From Trachythela sp. YZ-2020 (lineage: Eukaryota; Cnidaria; Anthozoa; Malacalcyonacea; Clavulariidae): DNA of 64,000 bases. Shown here one piece after another: positions 10,531-21,535 of the stretch. The DNA lies in assembly GCA_016169945.1 (NCBI GenBank), contig JADLSH010000318.1:2018501-2082500 (forward strand), written 5' to 3'. The notes under the pieces are model-generated. The model ran no database searches. It had not been told where the DNA came from and was given only the letters and a program-made list of their open reading frames with translations. Positions within the stretch are counted from its first letter, which is position 1, and every line of letters begins with the position of its first letter. The position numbers and the translations under genes were made by a program.

Positions 10531-11113
10531 GTTATATATTCACACGGTCATTTTTCAACAAGACAACCAACAAACATCCTTGTCAACCTGTTTACTGTAA
10601 ATGCTGACGTATTATTGAGGAAATGGTTACCGGACTTGAATCATTAATGAAATTGAACGTCCCAATTCACAGACTTTATTTCAATCAATGTTTAGGAAAC
10701 AATAACCTACATCAACGCCATTATTAATGACAAATTGGTAAACATCTACTTGTTGAAACTTTAGTAGGGAGGGTTTAGCCGTTGTTTTTTTCAGGAATTG
10801 ACTAAATTTAGTTAACAATGTTCATGTTATAGTTTATCACTATGGCAACATAATCACTAATAATAATAGTAATCCAATATCTATTTTAATCGTTTCATCA
10901 GAAAGATTTAGCCAGTACACATATTATAGGTGCCTTAAAAACTTCTTGAACTCTTAAAAGACAGAATTTGTGTGTTGTCAGCTATATGCAGTAATTGGTA
11001 TTTTATAAGAGAAAAGATTCCAGGTCCCACAGTTGAGCCTTGTGATACTCCATAATTATTGTTGGTTTAATTAGGAATACGTTTTAAATTTTGAACTAAA
11101 CTAATAATTATCA
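10531..11113. other. intergenic, nothing recognised
   Basis: No supported gene or repeat was seen in this AT-rich spacer. Confidence 0.4.
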
Positions 11114-11195
11114 GCGATGGTCCTTACTGGATCTCTAGAGAGAACAGTTTAGAATTGCTAGAGCTATCCAGCATTATCCAGCATAAGTATAAGGG
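11114..11195 (+). repeat. single 117-bp SINE-tail unit, partial
   Basis: GGTCCTTACTGGATCTCTAG and AGAACAGTTTAGAATTGCTA match the tail unit, followed by ATCCAGCAT repeated twice. The 5' part of the unit is missing. Confidence 0.7.
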
Positions 11196-13342
11196 CAGTT
11201 TATGGATAGCCTGCGTATGGACATCCATATGTTCCGATCAAACATGTGCTAACCCCTTAATTCGAGTATTCTAAGAACCCCTTCTGTGACTGAGAGTTAT
11301 CAAATCTGGCCTGGTTATGGAACACTGCAGTCTACAGAAACCACAGATAAGCACCGGCATTTCGACTGAACACTTGACTTGTGAATTGAAATCCTGCGCT
11401 GAATAAGGTCCTCCCTCAAGTCTTATTGGTTCTCTGAGATTGATAAAATCTAATCTAAAAAATCTTTCTTCATCTAGAACACATATAACGGCTTGCAGAT
11501 AACTCTTCACAAAGGCTATTGTCACAAAGACCAACTTAAGACTGCTCTGTGCATACAGTCCAAATTAACCCGTAAAGCCTAAAGGAACTTTTACCGTCAT
11601 AGGTAAGTGTGACATTTCACATTTTCGGATAGTTCACATGTTATCCACATGCCTAGTTACCACTGTTCTGAGTGATAATATAAGCATATAATAGAACAAA
11701 GGTAACCAAGCATTCAATGTATATATGTGAGTGAATTGGATGGCAATGGCCATAAACATCCGTTAGCTGATTAGGGACCTGCAATTCTGGGTCTACAAGA
11801 TTGGATGTTTCATGATATATGATTTTGCTGCTGGTTTGCGCCTGCGGAAGTTAATAGTTCTATGAGTACGCAACGTAAAGCATTATGGCTTACACATGGT
11901 CGGCATAATTGGGGCCGCAGTAATTGGCTACTGCTGTTGCGGTTTCTCAGCCTGTATATAATTTATGAGGCGAAGTTAATAAATTGTAAATTTATTATTC
12001 ATGATGATAGATGTACAAATGTACAATACTATAGCTGATAAATTGAATTATACAAATACGTAAATCGCAATTTTTCCTTAAGACCCCCCAAAAATATTCT
12101 GTTTCTGGTCAGCGTGCGCGCGTCATTTTTAACTGCGCGCGTTGACGTTTTTTTGGCAAATACGGCCCATCAATATCCTTGCAAAATGAAGTACTCTTAA
12201 ACTCTATTAAACCTAGTTTAGTGCTAAAAGCATAAAAAATCACAATACACACCCATTTCTCAAAAAAGCGCCTCCTTATTAACTCTTAAGAAAAAAAAAT
12301 CCCATATATTTGTTGTTTGCGGAGGTTTGTCGTTTTGCAATATATACGCGCGAGAACGCGTTTATTTTAGCCGTGATTTGAAACACTGAAACTGCATCGA
12401 TAAACGAGGCAGTAGAACCGAGTTCTTTAGGATACTTTGAGGTGTTTTAAAATCACTATAATAAACGACTTCGAGTGTATGATGTAAGTAAACAAACCAG
12501 TACTTAAAGAGACATTCAACGCGAAAGTTGACTTAATTTATGGACGTTTATTACCGCGTGGTATCAAGACAACGATACGGCGCAATACGGCGCTGATTTC
12601 CTTTGTGTTTTGCTCATGAATTATTAATTAGCTTGAGAAAGTATTTACACACATTCGAGGTAGTACAAACTACAAACATGCAATTTCAACAGGAACAAAT
12701 ACGTAGGGATTGAAAATTCATTATTTCTCCATAATGAAGTGATAATTAACAAAATGAACAAGACTCATGCTACGCAACAATACAATGCCTCATCAAGAGT
12801 GCAGACGAACTACAGGGTGTATAAAAAAACGCAACACTTAATATTCTAAAATATTCACTTTGTTTTCAAGGCAATAGATTTTAGGCCCCTGGGAATTCAA
12901 AATAGCGTCGACTCCAGCGTAACAACTGCATGTTTAATTACTAATTACTGCAAACGTAAATCGTAAATCAGAACTGAATCGTCAAATTATTTACAATGTA
13001 TTTTACAAACTTCAGCGACTGTTAAACTTATCAAGGCCCGTCGAAAAAGGTTGGCACTTCAGTTGTGTTTTGATTTCGTTGTACTGTAAAAAATTGAAAA
13101 ATTCGTTGTTCGCTGTGAGCTGCACCCATTATTAGTTTAGTGATTTGGTAGTATTATTAGAAACATTTTTTATCCTAGCTTAGTGGAGATTATTATTCGA
13201 ATCATGACAGATAGAACAAGCATACATACGTTAGAAAACAAAAAACAAGAATAGAAAAACATTTTCAAGCGAATCAACGGATCATGCATTAGATATTCAT
13301 TTCCATCAGTTCAGGTCATGAAAAGTGAATATGACCCTAATT
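11196..13342. other. intergenic; one hairpin and one TIR end
   Basis: No gene is supported across this 2.1 kb. A GC-rich hairpin lies at 12106-12147 (GTCAGCGTGCGCGCG pairing with CGCGCGTTGAC). At 12813, directly after TA, CAGGGTGTATAAAAAAACG equals the terminal repeat of the element at 60491-60928, but no matching right end was found, so it is probably a truncated relative. An open frame at 11271-11534 (-) has no recognised motif. Confidence 0.4.
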
Positions 13343-13408
13343 TTAGCTTACTGGACCTCTATAAGGAGAACAGTTTAGAACTGATAGAACTATCCAGCAT
13401 AAACAAAA
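13343..13408 (+). repeat. single 117-bp SINE-tail unit, partial
   Basis: TTACTGGACCTCTA, GAGAACAGTTTAGAACTGAT and CTATCCAGCATAAAC match the tail unit. It is an isolated fragment. Confidence 0.7.
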
Positions 13409-13740
13409 TCCTTTAAATTCGAGAAGAAACCAGAAATATACCATTATAGCATTCATATTTACATATATGTCTTTCATGTGTCTACCATAACAATGGTATA
13501 TGAAAGAGTTTTTGTGACCATCTTATCTGACGTAAATCATCTTAATTTATGTAAGTCTTTCCTGTCTTAAAAACCGAAAGAAGGAACTCCTTGAGTGCGG
13601 TGAAAACCAAACTAAAACAAATAAGGTCTACTGGAACAATATAAAAAAACACATTAAGCATCCGATGTATACAAATAGATGACAGAGACACAAGTCATAG
13701 TCGCGCGATATCACCGGGTGGCGCAAAAAATGTTTGATTT
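13409..13740. other. intergenic, nothing recognised
   Basis: No supported feature, apart from a short ATGGTA-type inverted stretch near 13440-13505 (TATACCATT and AATGGTATA). Confidence 0.35.
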
Positions 13741-13767
13741 AGCATTACTTAAAAATTAAAAGAGCTA

Positions 13768-14214
13768 AAGGCTGGTTCACATATAATCGCCCCGATCGCC
13801 GGAATCGCGTCAAAAAATGTGGAAGCGATCGAGACGATTCGATCGCTTTGCTGTTCACATATGATCGCACCTGATCGCATGTGAGTTCAATTTCACACGG
13901 CCACTCCTGGACCCGATATGTATATTCGCTACATGCAGTGCATTTTGGGGCATATTTCGATCGCCCGAATCGTCCGAATCGCCTGGCCATGTTCACATAT
14001 GATCGCACGCGATCGCCCGTGGCTTTTTCTCGATCGCACCGATCGCCCCGATAGAGCAGTGTTCTATTGGGGCGATCAGTGGCGATCGCGATCGCCCCGA
14101 TCGTCTGGATCGTCCCACAACTTGAAACGTGTGTTCACATATAATCGCACGGATCGCCCGCGCACTATTTCAAGTGATTCGGGCGATCGGGGCGATTATA
14201 TGTGAACCAGCCTT
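13768..14214. mobile_element. 447-bp MITE with GATCGC-rich ends, TA target
   Basis: The terminal inverted repeats are about 34 bases (AAGGCTGGTTCACATATAAT, then CGCCCCGATCGCC) and match almost perfectly at both ends. TA flanks both sides (13766-13767 and 14215-14216). The interior repeats GATCGC and the phrase GTTCACATATGATCGCAC several times. A related locus at 14530-14625 lacks the insert (ACTTAAAAATTAAAAGAACT running directly into ACACTTACACAAGTTTCTGT), showing the empty site. TA target and size fit a Tc1/mariner-type non-autonomous element. Open frames inside it come from the repeats. Confidence 0.85.
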
Positions 14215-14938
14215 TACACTTAAACAAGTTTCTGTGCATTCAGTAATGTACAACTTAAATTTTGATATACGCCTTGTGGATTTTCATGCAATATTAGTGA
14301 CCGAGATAGCTGCGTTTAACTTGAGTAAATATGAGAATTTAATAGCTAAAAAGGGTCTGTTAAACAAATTTGTTCGTTCATTCGTGCCAGGGAGGTTACC
14401 CTATATCAGTAAATCCAAACTCTGCGTGGACTTAGCTTTCGTGAAACGAGCTAGGCATATTTATAAAGAAACACGCGACGCGACGTTTCTGTCTTGGGGC
14501 CTATGGGCACATTAGGTCTCCTGTTTGAAATAGTATAACTTAAAAATTAAAAGAACTATAACACTTACACAAGTTTCTGTGCATTCAGTAATGTCCAACT
14601 TATATTTTGATATATTTGGTGTATAGTGACCGAATGAATAATTAACTGTAACAGACAATGTGTGACCTGCAGTAACTTAATACTGCATGTACCTAATATT
14701 GTTAAACCAAATCTTGGCAATAATATATTTTGCTTGAATGTTGATCTTAAAGTTAAGGTTAAACAATAAATCAATCAGCTTACCATGAGACGTTGACACA
14801 AGCTAGACTGACTACGAATTAGACAACCAGCTTATTGAAAGGTTGAACAACTTTGTTGTAAGTTTGCTGAAGGTCTGTGTGTGTTACGTGTAAGGATTAT
14901 ATGTCGCTTGCCAAGGATTCACACATAGACTTTTCCAG
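14215..14938. repeat. flank of the MITE and its diverged duplicate
   Basis: Sequence at 13741-13767 plus 14215-14270 (AAGTTTCTGTGCATTCAGTA and TTTTGATATA) is repeated at 14530-14625, so an about 100-bp segment is duplicated about 0.8 kb apart. No gene was seen. The open frame at 14129-14515 runs out of the MITE and is not convincing. Confidence 0.5.
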
Positions 14939-15304
14939 GGGTCTACCCAGGACCAAGTGAATGCCGGGTACCTGCAGATGGCCCAGAAGCATGCTTCCCC
15001 TGGCAACATTTCAAATTTAATGGTCATAAAATAATACAATCTGCCTTTGGATGGAAACAGCTTTTTACCAAATTAATGGTAGCCAATATTACATGCATGC
15101 ACTCTGTTGTTAAATTGCACCAACTAATCATGAATAGTATTGTTCACATAAATATCATAAGATCCACTACAGAGGTTTTCTTATCACGTATTTGATACTT
15201 TTTGAGCGCCGGGCGGAAGAGTCTACATTGGCGTAAGTGCTGAGCGGTACTGATGAGTGCTGGGTACTCAGTGCCGCCCGGTGGCGCCCACTGTGGGCAG
15301 AACC
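14939..15304. mobile_element. inverted-end repeat, copy 1 (GGTCTACCCA to TGGGCAGAACC)
   Basis: The left end GGGTCTACCCAGGACC and the right end GTGGGCAGAACC are inverted relatives. The internal text GTGAATGCCGGGTACCTGCAG near the left and AGTGCTGAGCGGTACTGATG near the right also occur in the copy at 15793-16255. It is a non-autonomous element pair about 490 bp apart. Confidence 0.55.
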
Positions 15305-15792
15305 ACAGAATATGAAATGACCAGAAAAGGCCACTCAGCAGTGCAACGTGACCCCCTATTTTTATGCAGTTTTCTGGCCAGAATAATGGCGGACCAGCCA
15401 GTTCAGCGTGTTTATTGGCCAGAAAATGCAATTGACTGGCTAGAATAATGGTAATGAACATGTGTAATGTGACATGCGCAGCGTCAAAAACTTCAAAGGT
15501 TCGGCCTCAAGTGGCCCTTCTAGTCATTTCCTATTCTATGGCAAAACCCTGCTTTTCACACAACACTACGAATTAGCACTAAATGTCGGGGATCGATTTC
15601 CAGACGGTAGTATCACGGTAAAAATCTTTTCGCGTTTCGTGTTGCATGTAGACAATGGACATCACTCCTATATACTTGATTTATTCTACCAACACTGTGT
15701 ATGAACTATAGTCTATACATGTCTACACACCATATATACTGTAACTATCAATTTATCAAATCCGACAGGTCTGAAATTATAGTAATCATCAG
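15305..15792. other. spacer between two related elements
   Basis: No supported gene. A 76-codon open frame at 15474-15704 has no recognised motif. Confidence 0.3.
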
Positions 15793-16255
15793 GGTTCTGC
15801 CCAGGACCAGCCATGTGAGTGCTGGGTACCTGCAGCCCTGAGGCATGACCCCCTCCCACCCTGCCGATAACTTTTAAAACTTGATCGACTGGTCTTAGCC
15901 AATAGCCATGATACTATAAAGTAGCTTGAAGCGCGACATCAATAATTAGAGCCAATTAGAGAGATTAGCGCCGTTCATCACGTCTTCTGGATTTGGGGGA
16001 TAGCGTATCTCCGAATCACCAAAACTAATATTGTGCGCATTGTAGTGCTGATGTAATAATAATGTCTAATGTTTAATACTAATGTTTAAATAACAAAATT
16101 AGCCAAAGATAAAAAATACAAAATTACTTGTATAAAATATCTATTACAAAGTACATATTTGAAACCTTTCAAGGAGTCCTCTTTGGCGTGAGTGCTGGGC
16201 GGCACTGCTGAGTGATGGGCGCTGCCGCTCGGCGCCACCCACCGTGGGCAGAACC
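15793..16255. mobile_element. inverted-end repeat, copy 2 (GGTTCTGCCCA)
   Basis: It begins GGTTCTGCCCAGGACCAG and ends GTGGGCAGAACC, a perfect 10-base terminal inverted repeat. Both ends match copy 1 at 14939-15304. No clear target duplication. Confidence 0.6.
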
Positions 16256-17170
16256 AAACTAATTCATCTCACATGACAGTGCTAATATCATATGCTGAGC
16301 ATTGGTATTATGAAATTAAGGCTGATGAATCGTATTTCTGATGATATATAATATAATATTATATTCTACTTGCAAGCGCCCATGTGATTCAAATAGTATG
16401 GAATATCCATATATATGGTATAAGTTAAAATGATTCTTGTTGTTATTTATTTCGACAGAACACAATCAAAGCGTAATAAATATGTCGTTAAGTTTCCAAT
16501 CTGTTATCATATACTATTTGTCCGAAATCTGAAATATGCATTCACCATCGGTTTCACATAGTGCATGCATGGTCATACAGTGCCAAGTGCAATGCATGGT
16601 TAATGGTAGAAACTATATTGCTACGTGTAATTGCAGCAATGAAGTTACGATTCAGTAACATATAGGTCCCCAAATTTTATCCAAACTTTTCAGAAAGGGC
16701 ACCAGTTGTATGCTTTGAAAGATCATGAAAGATGAAGATTGCGCCCTAGCTTCATTGCGCTGTGCTGTGCAAGCGGCCATACGATTCGTTGGCTTTGAAA
16801 GAACACCCCTCAAACTGTCACTGATTGGACCACAAGATTTATACATCATAAGCAAAGAACATGGAGACGGAAAATTGCAGTTTCGTACGCTTTCTTACGC
16901 TGATGCGCATAAGCTTTAAAATTTCTTTGGCTTTGAAAAAACACACAACTTTCAAAACAAAGTTTACATTATCTAGCTAAATGTAAGTTCTAAAATATCT
17001 ATTTCTGAACACAAGTATACCTGTAGGATATTGTTGGCTTCAGGATGAAGGATAAAACTGATCTTGGCTGTTGAATGGATCCCGCGACGGAACCAAATTT
17101 CTATATTTCGTTCCTGGAGGAGATCAGAGGGAATATGAATGGCAGGCGCTCGTGTCAGTTTGTTTTTGAG
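16256..17170. other. intergenic, nothing recognised
   Basis: Overlapping short open frames on both strands at 16652-16919 carry no known motif and show no splice context, so no gene is called. Confidence 0.35.
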
Positions 17171-17260
17171 GGCCTGTTTATATGATCCCATCTAGGCGGG
17201 ACGGGGCGTTTTCATTCCGCCTAGCCGGGAAACTCGCCTAGGTGGGATGGCGTGTTTACA
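17171..17260. mobile_element. 90-bp GC-rich hairpin repeat
   Basis: GTTTATATGATCCCATCTAG with CGGGACGG on the left pairs with CCGGGAAACTCGCCTAGGTG and GTTTACATAAT on the right. It looks like a short foldback element. Confidence 0.45.
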
Positions 17261-17510
17261 TAATGCACTCAAGTGCCCCGTCAATATCGTACTCACAGTT
17301 GCTAGTACATGAAACCCGCTTTAGACACTGTATTTGCACACAAAATATCTCTTCGTAGGCGCTATCTTTGCATGGATTGCAAGTCACGCGTGCAATGTAT
17401 TTTTGTATGGTCTACTACATTTTGTTCGAGGTAGACAAGATGCATGAAACCGATTCGTGTGTAGTAAAATTAATTGCACAAACCGGACAGAAAAACACGA
17501 GGGGCAAATC

Positions 17511-17666
17511 ACTGATTTAAATCTCGTACACCTTCAGAAAAATCACAAAACAAAATAAAAAAGTAATAAAATCACAAAAAAAATCACAAAAAATCACGAA
17601 AAAATCAGCAAAAAAAAATCCACATGATTTTTTAATCTCGTACACTTTTTACGAGTGATTTGCCCC
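17511..17666. mobile_element. 156-bp inverted-repeat element
   Basis: GGGGCAAATCACT at the left end is matched by AGTGATTTGCCCC at the right end. A second inner word, AATCTCGTACAC, appears as a direct copy on both sides. The centre is a run of AAAAATCACAAA repeats. Confidence 0.55.
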
Positions 17667-18112
17667 CGGAAAAACATTCAAACCAGATTTGTAAAAGGGG
17701 GAAGTTATAGTTAAGGCGGTTCGTTTTTAGCCTGCTAATATACTTTCTACCTCACCGGTAAGTATATTATAAAACTGTAATTATCTGTCTTGTATAGATA
17801 AATATAGCTAGTACGTAATTATTAGTACTTAGTACTTATATATATTGATAAGAATTTTATCATAAAAATCTTTAGTTAAATTAGAATGTACGCGAACGGC
17901 TTATCATTTAATTTACCAGTTTGATAACGAGACTAGTTAATTTAAATCAACGCTGTTTAATAATAATATATATTAAAGAAATAGATTGAGACGATATTAT
18001 TTAGTCATTACTCATTTTCCAAGTGATGTCTGCCATAAATTATAGATGTTGGGCGCTTTTCGAACTATACTGAAACAGTACATTCATCAATTAGTATATA
18101 TAGTAAGTGGCG
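17667..18112. other. intergenic; remnant of a 90-bp unit
   Basis: TTTTCCAAGTGATGTCTGCC near 18012 matches part of the 90-bp minisatellite in reverse. No gene was seen. Confidence 0.4.
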
Positions 18113-18440
18113 GTGTGCTAATCATCCTTACTTGCAGCTGCACGAGAGCTGAGCTGAATTACGAAGGACGCAGCTCGACTTGATCGAGTCGAAGTCTGGC
18201 TGCCACCGTATGACTCATGAGTCATGTCTGAGCTTGTCTGATCAGGGAGCACAGCTATACGATGGAAGGGTTAGTTCGGGGCTTATCCAAACCCACCCTG
18301 TCAACATTCCCTGTGCCCTGTGGGAGGAAACGTACTCAGAGAAAACCCACGACTTTCGGTAGAGCGTTGACTGACTCTTTTCACATAAATCAGTCTTGAG
18401 TCCCCAGCGAGAATCTCAGAGGTGAAAGGCGCTTGCTCCA
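18113..18440 (-). mobile_element. tRNA-derived SINE, second subfamily, minus strand
   Basis: Read on the minus strand it has the same head-body-tail order as 51437-51775: GCGCCTTTCACCTCTGAGA, then GTCAGTCAACGCTCTACCG, GTCGTGGGTTTTCTC, CCTCCCACAGGG, and the 3' end CTGCAAGTAAGGATGATTAG. The first part of the tRNA head (A box) is cut off where the 725-bp satellite begins. Confidence 0.75.
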
Positions 18441-18483
18441 TTAGTTAAAATATATGTCAAATGTGACCAAATTTCACATGTAC
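18441..18483 (+). repeat. start of 725-bp satellite unit 1, left of BEL1
   Basis: TTAGTTAAAATATATGTCAA and ACCAAATTTCACATGTAC equal the start of every later satellite unit. The unit is cut at TGTAC (18479-18483) by BEL1 and resumes at 25363 with the same five bases. Confidence 0.85.
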
Positions 18484-18821
18484 TGTAAGATCTACTACAT
18501 AAAGTAATATTCCTGCTTATTGCGGGCGCAGACGTAAGTTGTGGTTTTGGCGCCAAAGAAAACGAAGGACAATATATTTCTGTAAGTTAAAGTGAACCGT
18601 AATAATCTTGGTTAAAAGCTCAGTTAAAAGAAACTTTAAAGATAGTAATTTACATAAAGACGTCACAATAACTTGTAAGTATTAGATTAGTCACTTAGAT
18701 TTCGTCTAAGGAGCATACTTAACACTTTAATTGTTGACTTGTATAGCGAATCTCTCGTGTGTATCTTTGAACATACGTGTGAATAAAGTTTGTGACGAAC
18801 CAAAGTAATTTGAAGCTTACA
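18484..18821 (+). repeat. BEL1 5' LTR
   Basis: It begins TGTAAGATCTACTACATAA and ends TTTGAAGCTTACA. A polyadenylation signal AATAAA lies at 18782-18787. It appears identical to 25025-25362. The sequence after it (TCATTCGAAGTTATTCGC) should hold the primer binding site, but I could not match a tRNA with confidence. Confidence 0.95.
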
Positions 18822-18858
18822 TCATTCGAAGTTATTCGCTCGATAAGTAGTGAACACC

Positions 18859-20527
18859 ATGTCGATCCAGGGCGAAGAATCGGCAGAAGAGACGAACGTT
18901 TTCTTTGAAGAAACAGTCGCAGCAAAGCAAGAGAGATCAGAATGTTTAAGAGAACTTCAAGAAGAGCTAAGTAAGTTGCAACAGTTATTAAAAGAGTTCG
19001 AAAGCAGCCCACAAGAAACCAAAGAAGCGAAAGACAGGTACGAAACAGCCTTTCATAAATTTGTAAACAGTCATGAGAATTACATGAAGTATGAAAGAGA
19101 TGCAGAGAAGAGAGTTAATGATTGATAATTACAACAACCAACGAGATGCGAAACTTCAGCTAGATTGCATGGTTGATGTGTGGAAAAGTAATAGAGAAAG
19201 ATTCAAAAACCCACCATCAATATCTAAATTTAGTTTCACATCTCGTGAGAGTAGTCGAAAAAGCAGATCATCCAGTAGAAGCAGTGCGGTCGAAAGACGA
19301 AGGGCAGTAGAGGAAACTAGGTTGAAGATGCAAACGCTAAAAGAAAAGCAAGAGTTAGAACGCCAGCTAGAGTTAGTCCAGCAGAGAAAAACTGAACTCA
19401 ATCGCAAGCTTGAACTGTTAAGTGTAGAATCAGAACTCAAGCAAGCAAAAATTGATCTGGTAATTGAACAAACCCCAGATGACAGAATTGATAGTATGAA
19501 TGAGTACCTTGATAAGATTCAATATGGAAGTCAAACCCAACCCACCTTAGGGCAGAGTCCTATAAACCTACAGCAACCTCAACCAACCCTTAACCAACAT
19601 CACTCCCCTGTAGACCAAACTCAACCCACCCAAAGAACCATATCTAACTCATGTCAAGAGACTGTATTGTCACAACAAATAAAGACAAGCCCGGACGTAC
19701 CCCACACAGCAAACACACAGCATGATACACCCCCAACTGTGTCGACCCCACCCCATACTAAAAGAGCTGATAAAGGAAGTCCTAACCTAGATGTTGCATG
19801 CCAAGAATTTGTTCCGATGAATAATGTTCAGACCCCCCAACCTACCCAAAACCCAGTACAACAAGTAGTTAGCCCCCCAATGGATGTTTGGAGTTCCATA
19901 GCTCAAGTCATTAAAGAAGGGCCCTCCCTACCAAAAATAGAACTAATGAAATTTGGTGGTGACCCTTTAGAGTACGTAGAGTTCACAGCAAATTTCGAAG
20001 AAAATATAGAGTCACAAGTGAAGGATGAATCTCAGAGATTTGTTCGACTACTTGCCCAATGTATTGGGAAGGCAAGAGAAGCTATTCGTAGTTGCGTCAA
20101 CTTAGATGCTAGTCAGAGATATAAAGAAGCGAAAAGTGTGCTTCTTGAAAATTTTGGACAACCACACATGATAGTGGAAGCTCACATGACGAAGCTACGA
20201 GAACTTCAGATAAAGAAGTCAGATGCGACCGCATTGATGGAATTTGTGCGGCAGTTGGAAGATTCCGGAAGGGCGCTAACAAGAATGGGACCTAGCTACT
20301 CCAATCGTTTGGATAACGAGGACGTGATAGTAATGTTGATGAAGAAGCTTCCTGAAGAAAGTCTAAAAAGGAAGTGGGCAGACAAAGCTGGAGACCTCCT
20401 CAAAGGCAACGGATTGGTTACGTTCAGTAACTTTGTAAATTTCCTAAAGCACATCGCAGGACGTATTAATAATAGATATGGGAGGAGCTCAAACTGTCTA
20501 ACGAGTTTAGAAGTCGCCCGTGACTAA
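18859..20527 (+). CDS. gag: BEL1 Gag (one frameshift)
   Basis: Structural polyprotein of the retrotransposon particle. The ATG at 18859 is the first after the LTR, and the frame runs to about 19120, where an apparent one-base insertion (GATTGATAATT) shifts it into the next frame, which is then open to 20527. The N-terminal third is charged and coiled-coil-like, rich in Glu, Lys and Arg. The middle (about residues 230-350) is Gln/Pro/Thr-rich and probably disordered. The C-terminal part from LPKIELMKFGGDPLEYVEF on is the DUF1759-type Gag core of BEL/Pao elements. It is followed with a frame change by the zinc knuckles. Identity is firm from its position before protease and polymerase. Confidence 0.85.
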
Positions 20528-20786
20528 GCAAAGATTGGATCAATCGAGAGCAATTTATTCCAGCGCCACAAAGAACGATTTAAACGATGAAAGGGAGAAT
20601 CGTTTGCCTCGCAAATGTCCGCAGTGTTCCGGTCCACACGGTGTATGGAGATGTCGAGTGTTCAAATCAGCAAGCTTGGAAGATCGTTGGAAAATAGTGA
20701 AGCAACGCAGGCTTTGTATGATATGCTTAGATGAAGGCCATTTTGCAAAGTGCTGTATAAGCGGGTTCACCTGTCTTATGCGTTGA
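20520..20786 (+). CDS. BEL1 nucleocapsid zinc knuckles
   Basis: Two Cys/His clusters are visible: CPQCSGPHGVWRC and, 29 residues later, CMICLDEGHFAKCC. These bind RNA during packaging in retroelement Gag proteins. The stretch lies in a different frame from the Gag core upstream and from the protease downstream, each change needing a small indel. Part of a third cluster (GHHYLLH) is read in the next frame at about 20795. It belongs to the Gag-Pol polyprotein, not to a separate gene. Confidence 0.8.
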   Translation: MTKQRLDQSRAIYSSATKNDLNDERENRLPRKCPQCSGPHGVWRCRVFKSASLEDRWKIVKQRRLCMICLDEGHFAKCCISGFTCLMR

Positions 20787-21535
20787 TTCGGAAAGGTCAT
20801 CACTATCTTCTCCATAGAGATCAGAACTTTGTGAAAGACGATCGGACGAATGACGACAAAGGCGACCGAATTAAAGAGCAAACCCAAGGACAGAAAGGTG
20901 GCGTTACACAGAACGATGCAACGGAAAGTCCTCACGGCGATTCAGTAGTAAATGTTTGTGCCGTCAAAGCTAGTCGACCCCGTGTCTGTTTTAAAGTTGT
21001 CCCAGTCAGAGTAAGCGTTCCTGACAGGCAAGAAGTTGTCACCTACGCATTCTTGGATAGTGGGTCCGACGCAACCCTCTGTTTGGAAAGTCTGGTCCAA
21101 GAGCTTTCGATAGAAGATGTCAATCCAGTTAATTACACGATGACTACAGTCAATTGTCAACAACAAAAGACTGGTTACGAAGTGAAGCTCAACGTACGAT
21201 CCGTGTCGGGTGGCGAAAGATTCGAGTTAAAGAATGTTCTGACAACCGACAGTTTGCCAGTAACCCCAAGGCACATAGCTACAAACGAGGAGCTCAAAGA
21301 ATGGCCACATTTACAGGATTTAGTTTTACCTGAAACGGGAGATAAACAAGTGACAATACTAATTGGTAGCGATCGCCCCGATTTAATTGACAGTTATCTA
21401 GATAGACGAGAGGGGCGGAAAGGAGAACCCTGCGCAGTCAAAACACCCTTGGGATGGACGGTGTACGGCCCAATGGCAAACGACGAAAGCGATCACATTT
21501 CAGTCAGTTGCACCAGCTCGAGAGCAATGTCTTGA
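20750..21535 (+). CDS. BEL1 aspartic protease region
   Basis: Retroviral-type protease that would cut the polyprotein. The catalytic motif AFLDSGSDATLC lies around residues 101-112 of this frame. The linker toward polymerase (ILIGSDRPDL, then AVKTPLGWTVYGP) is the conserved spacer seen in BEL/Pao elements. The frame ends at 21535 and polymerase goes on in another frame from about 21470, so one more indel is present. Confidence 0.85.
   Translation: MLYKRVHLSYALIRKGHHYLLHRDQNFVKDDRTNDDKGDRIKEQTQGQKGGVTQNDATESPHGDSVVNVCAVKASRPRVCFKVVPVRVSVPDRQEVVTYAFLDSGSDATLCLESLVQELSIEDVNPVNYTMTTVNCQQQKTGYEVKLNVRSVSGGERFELKNVLTTDSLPVTPRHIATNEELKEWPHLQDLVLPETGDKQVTILIGSDRPDLIDSYLDRREGRKGEPCAVKTPLGWTVYGPMANDESDHISVSCTSSRAMS

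Noticed and set aside
11881..11960. Short hydrophobic frame near 11896 (MVGIIGAAVIGYCCCGF)
   Set aside because: Only about 20 codons, no splice sites or promoter, so chance is the simpler explanation.
13745..14515. Three open frames of 87-128 codons
   Set aside because: They arise from GATCGC-type repeats of a MITE or run out of it; no protein motif.
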